From Pelargonium cotyledonis (Eukaryota; Streptophyta; Magnoliopsida; Geraniales; Geraniaceae), in NCBI GenBank assembly GCA_036897625.1, contig JAYMTA010000318.1:1-31555 (forward strand): a DNA stretch of 31,555 nt. The letters run 5' to 3'. The number at the start of each line of letters is the position of its first letter. Position 1 is the stretch's first letter. Both the position numbers and the translations under genes were made by a program. Below are positions 1 through 10,800 of the stretch, piece after piece. A model generated the notes under the pieces. That model saw only the letters and a list, made by a program, of their open reading frames with translations. It searched no databases and was not told the origin of the DNA.

Positions 1-1170
1 ATTTTCCGGCTATCTAATCATATAAATTAATTATAAAATAAAAAAAATTAATTTTAATTTTTTATAATTTAAAAATTAAATTGACCAATAAAAGCGTGAC
101 ACGTGGCTAACAAAAAATTTTAATTTATAATTACTACATATATACGTTGACTGTATAATATAATTCAATTAAAGCATGACATGTGTCAATTTTTTTTTGT
201 TTTTAAATTATTTTTATTCAAAAAAATTCCAAGTCAGCCATTCTAACGGCCATTTGGACGGAACTTAACGGCAGAAATCGTTTAAGTTCAGTTTTTGATA
301 GTACAGGGACTATTACGGTCCATTTTAAAATAGATGGACTATTTTGGTTCACTACCTAATAGTAGAGGGAGCATATGATGAATTTATCTCACTTTTTTGT
401 ATGAACTATCCGAATTTGTTTTTAGTGCTGTCCATTTTGCTTAGCAAACTAATCAAACCATATTATAACATAAGATATTTAGGTGGACTGGTTCACTGGA
501 ATGACATCACATAGCATCAAGCCAAACCCAAATTTGCCCATTGCCATTGAAAGAGGCACACATTGGATGGCATGTAATATGAGAGCTACAAGATTTGAAG
601 TATAGACCATACATGTGGTGTGTAGTAATTAATATACTTGGGGACAAGGACATTCCTCTACCCTAGCTGGCTTTCCATGTACTTTCCACAAACTAGGGAA
701 AGGTTAGAGAGAAGAGTTGTAAAACAATTGGAGATGCCAATACCATTCACAATACCATTTTGTTAAAGTCAAATCATTTACAACTCCAAATTGTCCTATT
801 TGCAAATTGGGAAGTGTATGGTCCCACCCATCAAGGGGCTTTAATTTTAGGCCATACAACAACCCTTTCTTCATTAGTCACCCAATTGACCTGCTAACCA
901 CTCAACAAGAAAAAAAATCATATGGTTCAAAACAACCCTCTCAGCATCCCACAAAAGCCAAATGCTTAATCATAGGTGTTAACTTGCTTTTTCCTCCATA
1001 TTTTGTCAAAACTAGTGGATGGTACATCAAATCTCCAAAATGCCCATTTGGTGGAAACCCATTACTTGTCATTGAAAACTAAACACCATGACTCATGACC
1101 ATCTTGTCATGTAGTGGCATTCTAGTCATTGCATTGAGCTTCTTGAAGAGAATTCAACTCCTCTCCCCCC
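1..1170. other. AT-rich intergenic region upstream of the B-box microProtein gene
   Basis: No convincing gene is seen here. The first 370 bases are very AT-rich. They contain two similar direct copies of an AAAGCRTGACAYGTG-type motif (about 91-107 and 172-188) and, at about 230-360, a stretch with 'gggactatt...' and 'ggactattttgg' phrases of the kind found in dispersed plant repeats; a degraded transposable element is likely but cannot be named. The 91-residue open frame at 807-1082 has no recognisable domain and is probably chance. The segment from about 600 to 1170 is the likely promoter of the gene at 1236. Confidence 0.5.
100..105. promoter_or_regulatory. G-box (CACGTG) far upstream of the B-box gene
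   Basis: A perfect palindromic CACGTG lies in the context GACACGTGGC. This is the core bound by bZIP factors such as HY5 and by bHLH/PIF factors. It is 1.1 kb from the start codon at 1236 and lies in probable repeat-derived DNA, so a regulatory role is only a possibility. Confidence 0.25.
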
Positions 1171-1171
1171 T

Positions 1172-1178
1172 TATAAAA
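1172..1178 (+). promoter_or_regulatory. TATA box of the B-box microProtein gene
   Basis: TATAAAA follows a pyrimidine-rich run, 58 bases before the ATG at 1236. This predicts a transcription start near 1203 and a short leader of about 33 bases. Confidence 0.75.
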
Positions 1179-1235
1179 GGCCTCTCATCCTGCAACCAAC
1201 TACTTAACCACATTGCCAACTTCTAGCTTCCAAGA

Positions 1236-1622
1236 ATGTGCAGAGGTCTAGCAGAAGGGAACCAAGGTGGTCTCCTCCAGGGTTCCTCGATCCACAAAGA
1301 GGCCGGCTTGACACGCACGGTGTCTTGCGAGCTATGCACTTCCCGGGCTGAGATATACTGCCAGGCTGATGATGCATATCTATGCAGAGATTGTGATAAA
1401 TTGGTTCATGGAGCTAACTTCTTAGCCCATAGGCATATCAGGTGCATTCTGTGCAATACATGTCACAACCTTATGCAGCGATACCTCATAGGAACGTCAG
1501 TCGAGGTGATGCTTCCATCCATTGTGAGCTTGCTGGACACAAGGGAGAGGCCATCATGTAACTCGAGAGCTCAACGAAAATGCTCATCAACAACACTCAA
1601 AACACCAATTCTGTTCCTGTAA
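1236..1622 (+). CDS. BBX30/31: Single-B-box microProtein, BBX30/BBX31 (miP1b/miP1a) type
   Basis: This one-exon gene encodes 128 residues with one B-box zinc finger at about 31-69. The zinc ligands are visible: C31, C34, C42, D45, C50, C53, H58, H67. There is no CCT domain. The protein starts MCRG, as the Arabidopsis miP1 proteins do, and ends in PILFL, matching their terminal PFVFL motif. In that family the B-box pairs with CONSTANS-type proteins and the terminal motif recruits the TOPLESS co-repressor, delaying flowering; these proteins also act in seedling light responses. Length fits the family (about 117-121 in Arabidopsis). The ATG at 1236 is the first after a good TATA box and gives the conserved MCRG start. 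It converges with a CONSTANS-like gene 3.2 kb away. Family assignment is strong; the function in this plant is inferred. Confidence 0.93.
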   Translation: MCRGLAEGNQGGLLQGSSIHKEAGLTRTVSCELCTSRAEIYCQADDAYLCRDCDKLVHGANFLAHRHIRCILCNTCHNLMQRYLIGTSVEVMLPSIVSLLDTRERPSCNSRAQRKCSSTTLKTPILFL

Positions 1623-2066
1623 TTTTTTTAAAATTTATTGTTATGTGATATCTGGTCCTGGTCTGTATTAACTTAGCTATAACGTATAGAGCTTTTATCT
1701 CTAGGCTTCTTTATAACTCTGTTCCAGCAACCGCAGAAAAGGGAAAGGAAATTATGGTGTTGCAAATATGAATACAACACTTGAGTTGTTTATTTCATTC
1801 TCCATGTAATGTAATGATAGTAACTCTATTTATAACAGATCCAGACTTGAGTTGGTTCTGGTCAATCAATGCATTTTTCCTAGTTCTTTGTCATGATCAC
1901 TATTCATATTTGCAGCAGAATTGCAAGCATAGAAACAACTGGTGGAATTGCCATTTTAGAATGATCTCAATTATTCAGTCATTAGCAGATAGGTTCAGAA
2001 AACATCCAAGTCATTCTGGTATCATAATAGATGAACCATAGAGATAATTGATAAGTTTCTGAACAG

Positions 2067-2160
2067 ACAAACTATAAATATCAGTTAGTGCTTAGTACTA
2101 AAGCTTTGAAAAATATGGGCAGTTGGAGACAAACTAAAGATCAGTTAGTGCTTAGTAATA
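2067..2160. repeat. Imperfect direct repeat, 60-base spacing
   Basis: TCAGTTAGTGCTTAGTA occurs at 2081 and again at 2141. Each copy is preceded by a form of GACAAACTAAA and followed by AAGCTTTGAA or CAGCTTTGAA. The repeated part is about 35-45 bases and the period is exactly 60. Confidence 0.8.
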
Positions 2161-4114
2161 CAGCTTTGAAGATATTAGCAGTTGCATCTGATGAAAGCCG
2201 AGGAATAAGTGCTGTCAGCAGGAAAAGAACAAGGGTTTGTCCAATCCAGCCAATTGCATAGAAAAAATATGGAATCTTACTCAGCTGGTGGTCCATGAAT
2301 AATAAATATATCATAACTTTCTGAGAAGTCCTAGACACAAGTTCCCTTTTCCTGCAATCCATGATGTATGCATGATGACTTTTCGGTCCAGAAGAATCTG
2401 GCTAGTTTTATGATGTTATTCGAATTCGCAACCACAGGTAGATCAAAAGCGACAAGAGGAATAGCTTCCAACTAAAGATGATGCAAACGCAGATTTTGCT
2501 AAAATCAGCAGACCAGATGTTCATTGTATCCAGGCTTGTCATCCATGAATACAACAGAGAATTGGTTCCTATATGGGCTTATCATTGATTCTTAGTTCCA
2601 TTTTAAGATACACACTTTTCTTTCTTTACACATTTTTATTGATGTTCTTATTCTCTTGTCTTGATTAAATAGATTTATGATAGGATCCTTTCGAGGCATT
2701 AAAATATGAGAATCCCTTTATAGCTTTAAAAGCAGGGAATTATTGTTGGCCTAACTGCTTGATGAAAAAGTTGATGCTCTTTTATATCAGATACTGATGG
2801 CCATTCTCTGTGTCATCCGTCCTCTACCGGATGGCGCAATGATCAAGACACACGTGTCCATGCAATTCCATTTTATTTTTTTTATTGACTGGACTTGTAC
2901 AGTTTATACTTTGTACATTTTTCTGTAACAGGTGTCTAAACATTTTGTTGATCTTTATGATTGTCTTCTTCGCTAAATGTAAATAACAGCATAGTGACAC
3001 GAGGGATGATGAGTTATTTTTCAATCACAAGAAGATCAATAGTGAGACGAGGGATAGATTCCAGCTGAAAAATGATTTTGCTAAAATTACCTGTTCATCA
3101 TATCCTCCCAGACTAATCCATCTGATATTCCTCTAGTTTCACCCAACCAGACTTGAACTTTCCATGTCACTAGCTAAACTGATCCCCTTATATTGGATCA
3201 CATCCAAAACTGACTGATATTACTATTTCTCATGATTTTCAATGCGCTTCTTTGCAATTTCTCTAACAACTGTCATCATTTCTGTCATTCAGTCTGCATA
3301 ATCATCATTTGACCTTTACCTTGGAACATTCTCCATCTCATGTTTTGCCACAAACCCATCTAAAAAATTTAGGTACTTCATTAAGATTAACATGTAAGGT
3401 TTACACCAATTGTCATTTAACATTGATCAGGCGACAACTCCGGATAGCATATAAAGAATATGGAAAGGAACTTGAAAATGCAATTCTATTATTGTTCATA
3501 TTATTAATATTATTTCTATCTCAACAACTAGAGAGATCAAGTCAAGTTTATTGCACGAAAAAATAAATATCTGCAGCCTTATCTAAAGTAACTGCGATAA
3601 AGACTATGCCTAATGATATAGTTATGGAGATGGATATATGCAACAGGACCATTTACTTAAGGCGAGGCAAAATACAATCAGCTAGTCGTCATCAGGATAG
3701 GAGTTTCTTCACCATCTGCATCTTCTTTCTGAATATCCTTTGTAATTGCCAGAGTAGGAACAGAAGAACAATATATCCCTTAGTAAGTTGGGCACAAGCA
3801 AATGATTATGTACGAGACAATGTATTCATCCTAGAGTGAATTAGGCATCAAGAAGAAATGAGCACAACTTATGCCACAAGTACCATTACCCATGATGATG
3901 TATGAAACACTAGATGGATGATGAAGCAGAGCAAAACTTGCCAGATATGCAATTTATACCTCCAGTGACCGCAACTCAGATTATTCCAAGAGGTACTCGA
4001 ATCTGCAGTATAGTGCATAAGATATCAAAGGTGCTGAATTATTTGATCAAGTAAGACAGACCAAAATACCATATAAATGAAAAACTATGAAATCATTGGC
4101 ACACATGAATATAC

Positions 4115-4137
4115 AGAGAGAGAGAGAGAGAGAGAGG
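4115..4137. repeat. GA dinucleotide microsatellite
   Basis: About eleven AG units run without interruption. It lies in the intergenic region 3' of the CONSTANS-like gene and may be length-variable. Confidence 0.9.
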
Positions 4138-4835
4138 ACCAGTAGGAGAATGAAGGTTGATTTCACTATTTGCAAGCCCTCTCAAGTATCAGGAGTCACA
4201 GCTGAACCTGCAAAACTAAGAGCAAGTTACTCTTACAGCAAATATATGAAAGTATCTAGTCATGATACAGAATTCAGGACACCTTATTAACAAGTGAAAA
4301 ATGCAGCACCATAAAGAAGACAATTAGGCCACCATCAAATATTGATTTAAGGATCAACTTCCAACACAGTCTCAATTGTTCAAAGCCTCTGTCTCTACAA
4401 GTGACCTTGAATTGAGTTTATCATCTTTTCCAATTCATATTTAATCTCTATAAGCAAAACCAACCAACCTGAATGAAAAAGCATGCTCATCTGGGAAGAG
4501 TTAGGGTGATTAAGTGACACTTACATATACTCTCACCCTAATAATGTGCTTGAAGACTTGGAAGTCCTTGTTTACTACTTCTTACACTATTGAGTTTGAG
4601 CTACCTGTAGTGTATTATCCTATTAGTTTTTTTATTATTGGCTCCCCCCCCATTCTGAATTCCCAGCCACTCTAAGATTGAAGAGAGGATCTGATGATAG
4701 AAAATAGGCAGTTTCATGCCTTGAATTTTTAATCCTTGCCGTATTAATAGTGTAAGCTTGTTAGCCAGGAGGGCAGCTTAACAATACCTTATCCAGCAGG
4801 CATTGTCCCGCAAAGGGGCAAAGCCATAAACTGTA

Positions 4836-6628
4836 TTAGAAGTTCCTTGTTAGAGGGTCATAGTCATATGCTTCACCTGCCTTAACAAATCTGCCTTTCA
4901 CGCGCTTTCTAGTATCAGCTCTGGCTTTACGAGAAGCATATCTTATTTGTTTACCAAACCTACACAGATGTCCACACTTTATTACAAAACCTATTATTAT
5001 CATATCACAAAGATCATGCATGTTAGACGTTAAAGAAAAATTGTCAAATTCAACCATTGGAAGTGGAACACTTACGATCGTGTTTTCTTCTTTTCATTGT
5101 ATCTCATCTTAGCCTTGTCCCTTGCCTGGGGGCAACTAGGCTCGATGTTCGTTTCCCATAGTTGATCCGCATTCAGAAATACTGGTGACAATCCACAATC
5201 TTGATAATCAGCAGCACTGCTCTCACCAGTTATGTTGGATACGGAAAGTGATATGCTTGAAGGAACTTGCCCGTTGGGAAATGGAAGATTGATGTTTCTG
5301 TTGCAGCTAGGATTTAGAAGCATGCAGTTGGTACTATTATTCATAGCCTGCACCACACCAGCTGAACTCCCAACATGAGAGGATTGAAAACCCACACACT
5401 CAGGTTGTCCTGAGGATGATGCCTAACAGAATTTACACAAGGCTCATGGTCAGGCATGCACTTTGCAACCACCAAATCATTTTGGACTCCAACTGCTAAA
5501 AAGAAACTTTCATATATTTCGCATATCAATGACAATATCACAAAGTTATTGCTCAGCGTGAAACACGTGTCTTAGTATATTACAGCAAACACGAAATCAT
5601 ATGTAGAAGAAAATATGATCTATAATTAAGAAACACAGGAGAAAAACAGAAAACATTAAATTTCAAGACTAGAGAAAACCTCTAAAGCATTCTCCACAGG
5701 ACCATCAGACTCGGTAACAGACAAGTTTTTCTCCATTAATAGGCAATCTGTTCCCACATCCTTGTACTGGTATTTGGCAGGGGCGCCTTGTGCAGAACCA
5801 AATATCTCGCTGCTATTCTCAAAGTTCAATGGAACATCTTCTATGCTGAGACCTTCACAGATATCGTTGCTATCATTAAGTCCTAGCTCCTTGAAATTTG
5901 AGCATCCCTGAAGAACATCAGGTAAAATAACAGTACACCACTTAGAAACTATCAAACAAACATCAATATCCCCACATACAACCATATCATCATAATCAAA
6001 AGCAAGAAAACTTTACCTTTTGTAGCTGCTGGTCTGGCTCCTCGGGAAAGATGGGTGCCTGATCTCTACACAATGGTATATAATTTGGAATGGGCGGGAT
6101 CGTAGAAGATGGCCCAATCCAAGGTTCTAGTTCATTCAACTTGCTAGTCACTAACCCGAATGACCCCTCACTATCCCTCTGCTCCAGACAAGGGCTAATG
6201 CAATTCTCATTTATAGGCAATTGTGCATTAGGCAATCCTGTGTTAGGAAGTGGTGCATTTGGCATCCCCCAACCAGCATTGAAACCACTCGAGGAAGGCG
6301 GATCAAGAACCACAGCCCAAATCCTAGAGAACTCAGCCAAGGAGGGGCATCCGGAGTAACAACTCAATGTCTGACGATTGTGCCCTGGGCCTGAACAGCC
6401 ATTTCCATTCCAATCACAGCCTTGACACAGATTCAGCTTCTCATCCAGACACCGGATTATAGCAGGCTGTGAACTGCACTTGTCGCATATGAGGGAACGC
6501 TGATGGCGACGCGCAAGTGCGTTGGCGTTGTGCACGCATCCATCACAATTCAAGCAAAGCCGTGCCGCGTCTGACTTACAATAAACTACAGCTCTCATTA
6601 CTCCACAATACTCACACAGAAAATCCAT
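4836..6628 (-). CDS. COL12/13: CONSTANS-like protein with two B-boxes and a CCT domain
   Basis: Coding exons are complement of 6628-6017, 5907-5680, 5422-5076 and 4959-4836, all joined by GT-AG introns with consistent phase, giving 436 residues. B-box 1 (about 5-44) has C5, C8, C17, D20, C25, C28, H33, H42. B-box 2 (about 48-83) follows with C48, C51, C60, C68, C71 and H83. The CCT domain (about 380-424) contains [20 protein letters not shown] and is split by the last intron, as is typical. [12 protein letters not shown], a [13 protein letters not shown] stretch and YQDCGLSP place it with COL11/COL12/COL13 (BBX9-BBX11) rather than COL14/15. Such proteins are nuclear; the CCT binds DNA together with NF-Y subunits. 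An upstream in-frame ATG at 6652 would add eight residues (MIRLEEKI). I chose 6628 because family members begin a few residues before the first Cys. Confidence 0.93.
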
Positions 6629-6664
6629 TATTTTCTCCTCCAACCTAATCATAAGTCATAACCA

Positions 6665-6909
6665 CTGCTAAAAAATATTATTCTCCCTAACTACACTACC
6701 TAATCTGAAGCTCATGGCAGGAATTCGGCTTAATTATTACTTCAATCCTCAGACTCCAAACCCCCTACTCCTTCATTACAACACAAAATCACAAAATCAA
6801 ATCAACAATCCATACTCAAATCTTACAGAAATGAACAACAATTATGAAATTAAACCCTTGAGATCTACCAAACCCCACACCAGCAATAAATAAAACAATC
6901 TGAGCTTAC
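6665..6909 (-). other. Intron in the 5' leader of the CONSTANS-like gene
   Basis: On the - strand the donor TTG|GTAAGCTC lies at 6910/6909. The acceptor is TTTTTTAG|CAG or TTTTTTAGCAG|TGG at 6668 or 6665, just before the start codon. The length of about 243 bases is normal for a plant intron. The leader exon upstream (from about 7150 to 6910) is rich in CT, as plant leaders often are. Confidence 0.65.
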
Positions 6910-6959
6910 CAATAATAATAATTGACCGAATCGCCGCCAGTAAATGGATGAGAACAGAA

Positions 6960-6997
6960 TCAGCCAGTATCAAGAAAGAGACAACCCATTAATCCAT
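6960..6997 (-). promoter_or_regulatory. Two short upstream ORFs in the CONSTANS-like leader
   Basis: In the leader exon, ATG GAT TAA begins at 6997, and a nine-codon ORF (MGCLFLDTG) begins at 6989 and stops at 6960. After splicing, a third ATG at 6657 opens MTYD and its stop overlaps the possible main start at 6652. Upstream ORFs usually lower translation of the main frame; here this is an inference. Confidence 0.4.
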
Positions 6998-7217
6998 TAA
7001 AATTTAATGTTCTTGGCTCAGTAAGAGAATGATGGTGGTGGATTGAAGTGGAGAAGAGGAGCAAGAGAGAGTGACAGACACAGCAAGAAAGAGGAGAGCT
7101 TTAGTGTTGGCCAAGAACAAAAGTGTTGCCACTTATTGTGTTAATTGATGCGAGAGGCTCTCCAGATGGGTGCACTTGCTTTTTTATGCGCACGTTTTCA
7201 ATATGGGCTTATACTGA

Positions 7218-7223
7218 CACGTG
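7218..7223. promoter_or_regulatory. G-box next to a CCAAT box in the CONSTANS-like promoter
   Basis: CACGTG, with an ATTGG (CCAAT on +, 7228-7232) five bases away, lies upstream of the - strand leader. A TATA-like CATAAAAAA is at 7180-7188. The three sit in promoter order for the - strand gene, which suggests control by light- or hormone-responsive bZIP/bHLH factors and NF-Y. Confidence 0.5.
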
Positions 7224-7229
7224 CCAGCC

Positions 7230-9119
7230 AATCAGCGTTTTTGAATAAAGAAATATGAAATCCCGATGATGGGGACAGTTCCGGAAATGAATATCTTGCC
7301 TTTCTGGTACGGTCAAGGACGTATTTCACTCTGATTCTAATTACTTGGGGCGATGGCAGTAGTCGTAAATATGTGCAACTTGGGGGTCCGGTTTGCAGGG
7401 TGATTTCGACCATCTGGTGAGTGACTACATCGGTGGGCTATCAAAATCTAGAGATCTGGGTAGTCGACACGCGGCGGTTTTCGCGGAGAGCTTATGTGGT
7501 CAAGATCTGATGTTAGCTCCTTGTTTGCTGACCTGGAATTTTGCTTGGCTCATGTTTATATTGTATTTTTCAGTTAGGACTTGAAGCCTAAATATTCTCA
7601 ATGTTTTTCTTTTTGAAGTATTCTAAATCCTGAAACGTGCCTCAAAACAAAATGTTTGCTTATAGGTGTGATGCCTATAATCATTTGTTACGTGCTTTAT
7701 TATTATTGTTGTTGCAAATATACATTAATTTTTTAAAAATCAACTTCAATACAAATTCGTCCATCAGTTCACGGTATTTTTCAACTCATTCTTATTTCAA
7801 ATGGTGATAACGTTATCATTCTTTATTAATTTTAAATAATTGAACACTAGACATCCGGTCTATCTCCTTGTTACTCATATTTTCCACTGAACCGCTCTAT
7901 TTTCGGTGATTGTTGTGTCAACAACATTGTGAGGATCTGAATTTGTACACATGCTATGTTTTCCTATTTTTGCAATAGTTGGTTTCATTGTCCTTAGGAC
8001 GATTGTGCCCTCTATCACCATGACTACAACTATGATAACGTCTTTGAGCAGTTTGCAACTTATTACTTGGAAAGATTAACTTTAAATTTAGACACCACTT
8101 GATGTACAAATCGACTAGACGATTGAACATAATCATTTATAAGAAACAACGTTTTCTTCTATTTTTTATTTATTCCAAAATTTCCACATAAAAAATACTA
8201 ACTAGTGTCAAGTTAAGTCGGTAGCGTCGTCATATGTCCCAAATACCAAGTAATTTATAACAATGTATTAGTGTTCTCAAATCGTGACACTCTGTGATAA
8301 GTCAATCATTTGTTAATGGGTCTTGTGTGCTATTATCCTTTTATAGTTGACATGTTAGATAAAACACGAATAATTAATTTTCTTGTTCATATAATTTAAT
8401 TTTACACATTAAAGAAATTACTTCTAGATATATCAATTAATCAAACAAACTTGAGATCTTATATAAGTTGATTGGGTGCACATATTATGACTTGGTAAGA
8501 ACTCAATATGTATATATCACTCTCACTTTTCACGTGAGACAAGTTCTATCTTGCACACTCACATCCTTATCCAATATTTGTGGGACACCGACTTTAGAAA
8601 GTTCTAATTAATTTTGAAATCAGAATTTGACTTTTCTTTTTAAATATTTATATTCTTCTATCTTGACAAAATTTTAACATTTTTTTAAGGAGTGTAAAAT
8701 ACATGGTGAACTAGTGTAGCATGACAGTGAGATTGAGGCTGTTGGATAATCATCGGTTATGAAATTTAATATGAGTTTATTGTTGAAAAATTAAAAATTA
8801 CTCTAACCCAAAAATTGTTTGTTGTTATATAGTAGATGAATTATAATTGTTCATAGTAGACCATATAGGTTGGTAAGATTTATCATCTACACAAATTCAG
8901 AAACTGGTTTGAAACTGTGAAGAAATAAAAACCGCACATACATGATACAACACCCAAACAAAACATAAAATTAAAAAGAATGCATTTTTGCTTATGAATT
9001 TAAGGTCCAATAACTCTAATCCACAAATTATTCAAATGATAAAACTTTCAGAACCATATCCAAATCATAAAATGTTACATATATGGCACAACAACATAAT
9101 TCAATAGAATCGCATATTA
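7230..9119. other. AT-rich gene-poor region
   Basis: No gene could be supported. The open frames are at most 71 residues and lack motifs. The segment around 8460-8600 has features of a degraded LTR or TRIM element (a TATATAAG motif, a 'gtgggac' phrase and CTCAC-rich sequence), but no clear ends were found. Confidence 0.4.
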
Positions 9120-9368
9120 CTAATCGCAAATTTCATCCAAAATAGGTGTGGATGAAGGATATTTCCACGACGCAACCCTTGGCACTCCAAGAGTGCGAAT
9201 CAGAGTCTCTGGTGGGTGCGAAGCTCCAGGACTGGCTACAGTTGGAGGGTAGTCGTTGACATATACCTTAGACTTAGAGAAGCCAAATTCACCATCACTC
9301 AAATCTTTGCCTTCACACACTGCAGCAATGGCTACCACTGCGACAAGGAAAATTGTCAAATATTTCAC
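9120..9368 (-). CDS. Small secreted-peptide-like ORF lacking an ATG start
   Basis: The frame encodes 82 residues if counted from a GTG at 9368. It opens with KYLTIFLVAVVAIAAVCEG, a clear signal peptide with a likely cleavage after AVCEG, followed by a 62-residue mature part rich in Pro, Ser and Asp and ending EICD. There is no ATG in frame: the frame stays open upstream to about 9496 without one. The start was probably either the GTG at 9368 (ATG to GTG) or the ATT at 9401 (ATTGCATCC, reading I-A-S where M-A-S would be expected). The DY...ASHPPE stretch faintly resembles tyrosine-sulfated plant peptides of the PSY kind, but I cannot assign a family. A TATA-like TTATAA lies near 9440-9445. It is either a recently decayed gene, a sequencing error, or a gene whose ATG is in an unseen upstream exon. 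Confidence 0.45.
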   Translation of the reverse strand: MKYLTIFLVAVVAIAAVCEGKDLSDGEFGFSKSKVYVNDYPPTVASPGASHPPETLIRTLGVPRVASWKYPSSTPILDEICD

Positions 9369-9499
9369 AATTGTTTTGTTCTTAATTTGTTTGGATGCAA
9401 TGAATAGAATGGATTTGGGGATACATTTAATAGAACAATTATAAACTTTAACTTGGGTAGAAATGGAAAGACAAAATATACATTTATTGCCTATTTATG

Positions 9500-10627
9500 A
9501 TTTAATGAATGAATCACATTGCTAGTATTAATGGTACATTACTTTTATATTTAATTTAAGTAACATGTAACTATACGGGTATATGAATTTGTATAAACTC
9601 GCTCTCAATTTCAATTCGAAACAGCAAGATTTGAATAGCTCAAATCAAACCTAAGTCGAAGATAGACCTGGCGAAATATCACCGGAATAAAATTTGTAAA
9701 ATGGAACTAGTAAATAATAGTACATATATTTGGACTTATACTTTGAACATTTCATGAACTTATAGCTAGGTTTTGATGACAAGCTCCCAATTTGCTATGT
9801 TGATTCCTCCTTTTTGAGCTCCCGAAATGGTGAGACCACAAACGCAACGTAAAGTCAACTCCATGGGCAGGGAAACAACCATGGCCATGAGCCAGATGAC
9901 TAATTAAAAGCTCAAGGTCTAAGGTCACTCATGATGTCACTTGAAATTGAATGAACACGCACCCATGATAATTAGAAACACATTCAAGCATGGGATATAT
10001 GTTTGGGTGTGGGTCTAATTAAGTGTTGATCTTCTTATGAAGCTCCCATCGTGACGATGACACCTCATGGATATGATCCATATATCTTTTCTAAGTCTGA
10101 TTATGATTTTGATCGTTATGGTTTTGTTCATCTTTAAGCATTGGTCTATTTATTTCTTATGAGTTTGTCAAGAACTATTTTCGACTTCATAACTTTCTAT
10201 TGAGTTGGTCGGCCGAAACTTGAGTTGAGTCATCTGTTGGTGAGACCGAAATGCTTAAGTAAGACAATTCACAGGATGCCAATTTCATGCATCATCTTTT
10301 ATTTTAAATAATTTGTGTTTTTTTTTCTAATGAGAAAATGTTCCAACACCAACTCAAAATTATTTTCTTTTCGAATAGACGTGTCTTATATATTATTTTT
10401 GGGAATTAAATATACACGGATATGGTGGCTAGAAGATAAACTTTAATATAGTTTGTTAAGCATGTTGACAAAAGTTTTATAAAACAGAATGCTTCACGCT
10501 AACTTAATTAAAATGAAAACATAACTATTTGCAAACACACGATTAGCTTGCACGTCATTGGTCTGAAATCCAAACATCAATTTTTTTTTTTGGAAACCAA
10601 ATCTAAACATCATTTTAGATAATCGAA
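9500..10627. other. Intergenic region
   Basis: No gene, RNA or clear element is seen. The sequence is AT-rich and lies between the small-peptide ORF and the promoter of the EXS gene. Confidence 0.5.
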
Positions 10628-10800
10628 CTAAATTGTTTAAAGAAGTAAACGGCCTATAATTAGTAATATCAAAGGACGACACCGTTTGTGCATTTGACAG
10701 TTGAAAAAATACTGAATTGTTTATGAATAAAGCAGAAGTAAACGACCTATAATTAGTAATATCAGAGACGACATTTTGTATCTGAGAATTGAAAAATAAA
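10628..10800. repeat. Tandem duplication of about 90 bases in the EXS gene promoter
   Basis: AGAAGTAAACGGCCTATAAT at 10641 recurs with one change at 10734, and the similarity continues through TTAGTAATATCA and GACGAC. The flanks (ACTAAATTGTTTA before 10641, ACTGAATTGTTTA at about 10710) extend it to a unit of about 90 bases in head-to-tail order. It ends about 65 bases before the TATA box at 10864. Confidence 0.8.

Larger units (their letters stand above)
1623..4835. other. Intergenic region between the two convergent B-box genes
   Basis: This 3.2 kb stretch separates the 3' ends of the two B-box genes. The open frames here are short (under 90 residues), have no recognisable motif and do not suggest splicing into a gene. 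It holds a 60-base-spaced direct repeat (2067-2160), short related phrases such as GATTTTGCTAAAAT near 2494 and 3074 and AGTGASACGAGGGAT near 2993 and 3042 (old duplications), and a GA microsatellite at 4115-4137. No trace of a CCT domain or a second B-box was found. The 3' untranslated regions of both genes must lie at its edges. Confidence 0.6.

Noticed and set aside
807-1082. 91-residue open frame upstream of the B-box gene
   Set aside because: No domain, no signal peptide and no promoter elements; it overlaps the likely promoter of the gene at 1236.
5423-5541. Extra coding exon between exons 2 and 3 of the CONSTANS-like gene
   Set aside because: The open frame exists, but joining GAG|GT (5680) to TTAG|GCA (5422) keeps frame and gives the family's E-A-S-S-S-G-Q sequence; the extra piece is probably intron.
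6090-6359. 89-residue open frame on + inside the CONSTANS-like gene
   Set aside because: It is antisense to exon 1 of a clear gene and has no motif of its own.
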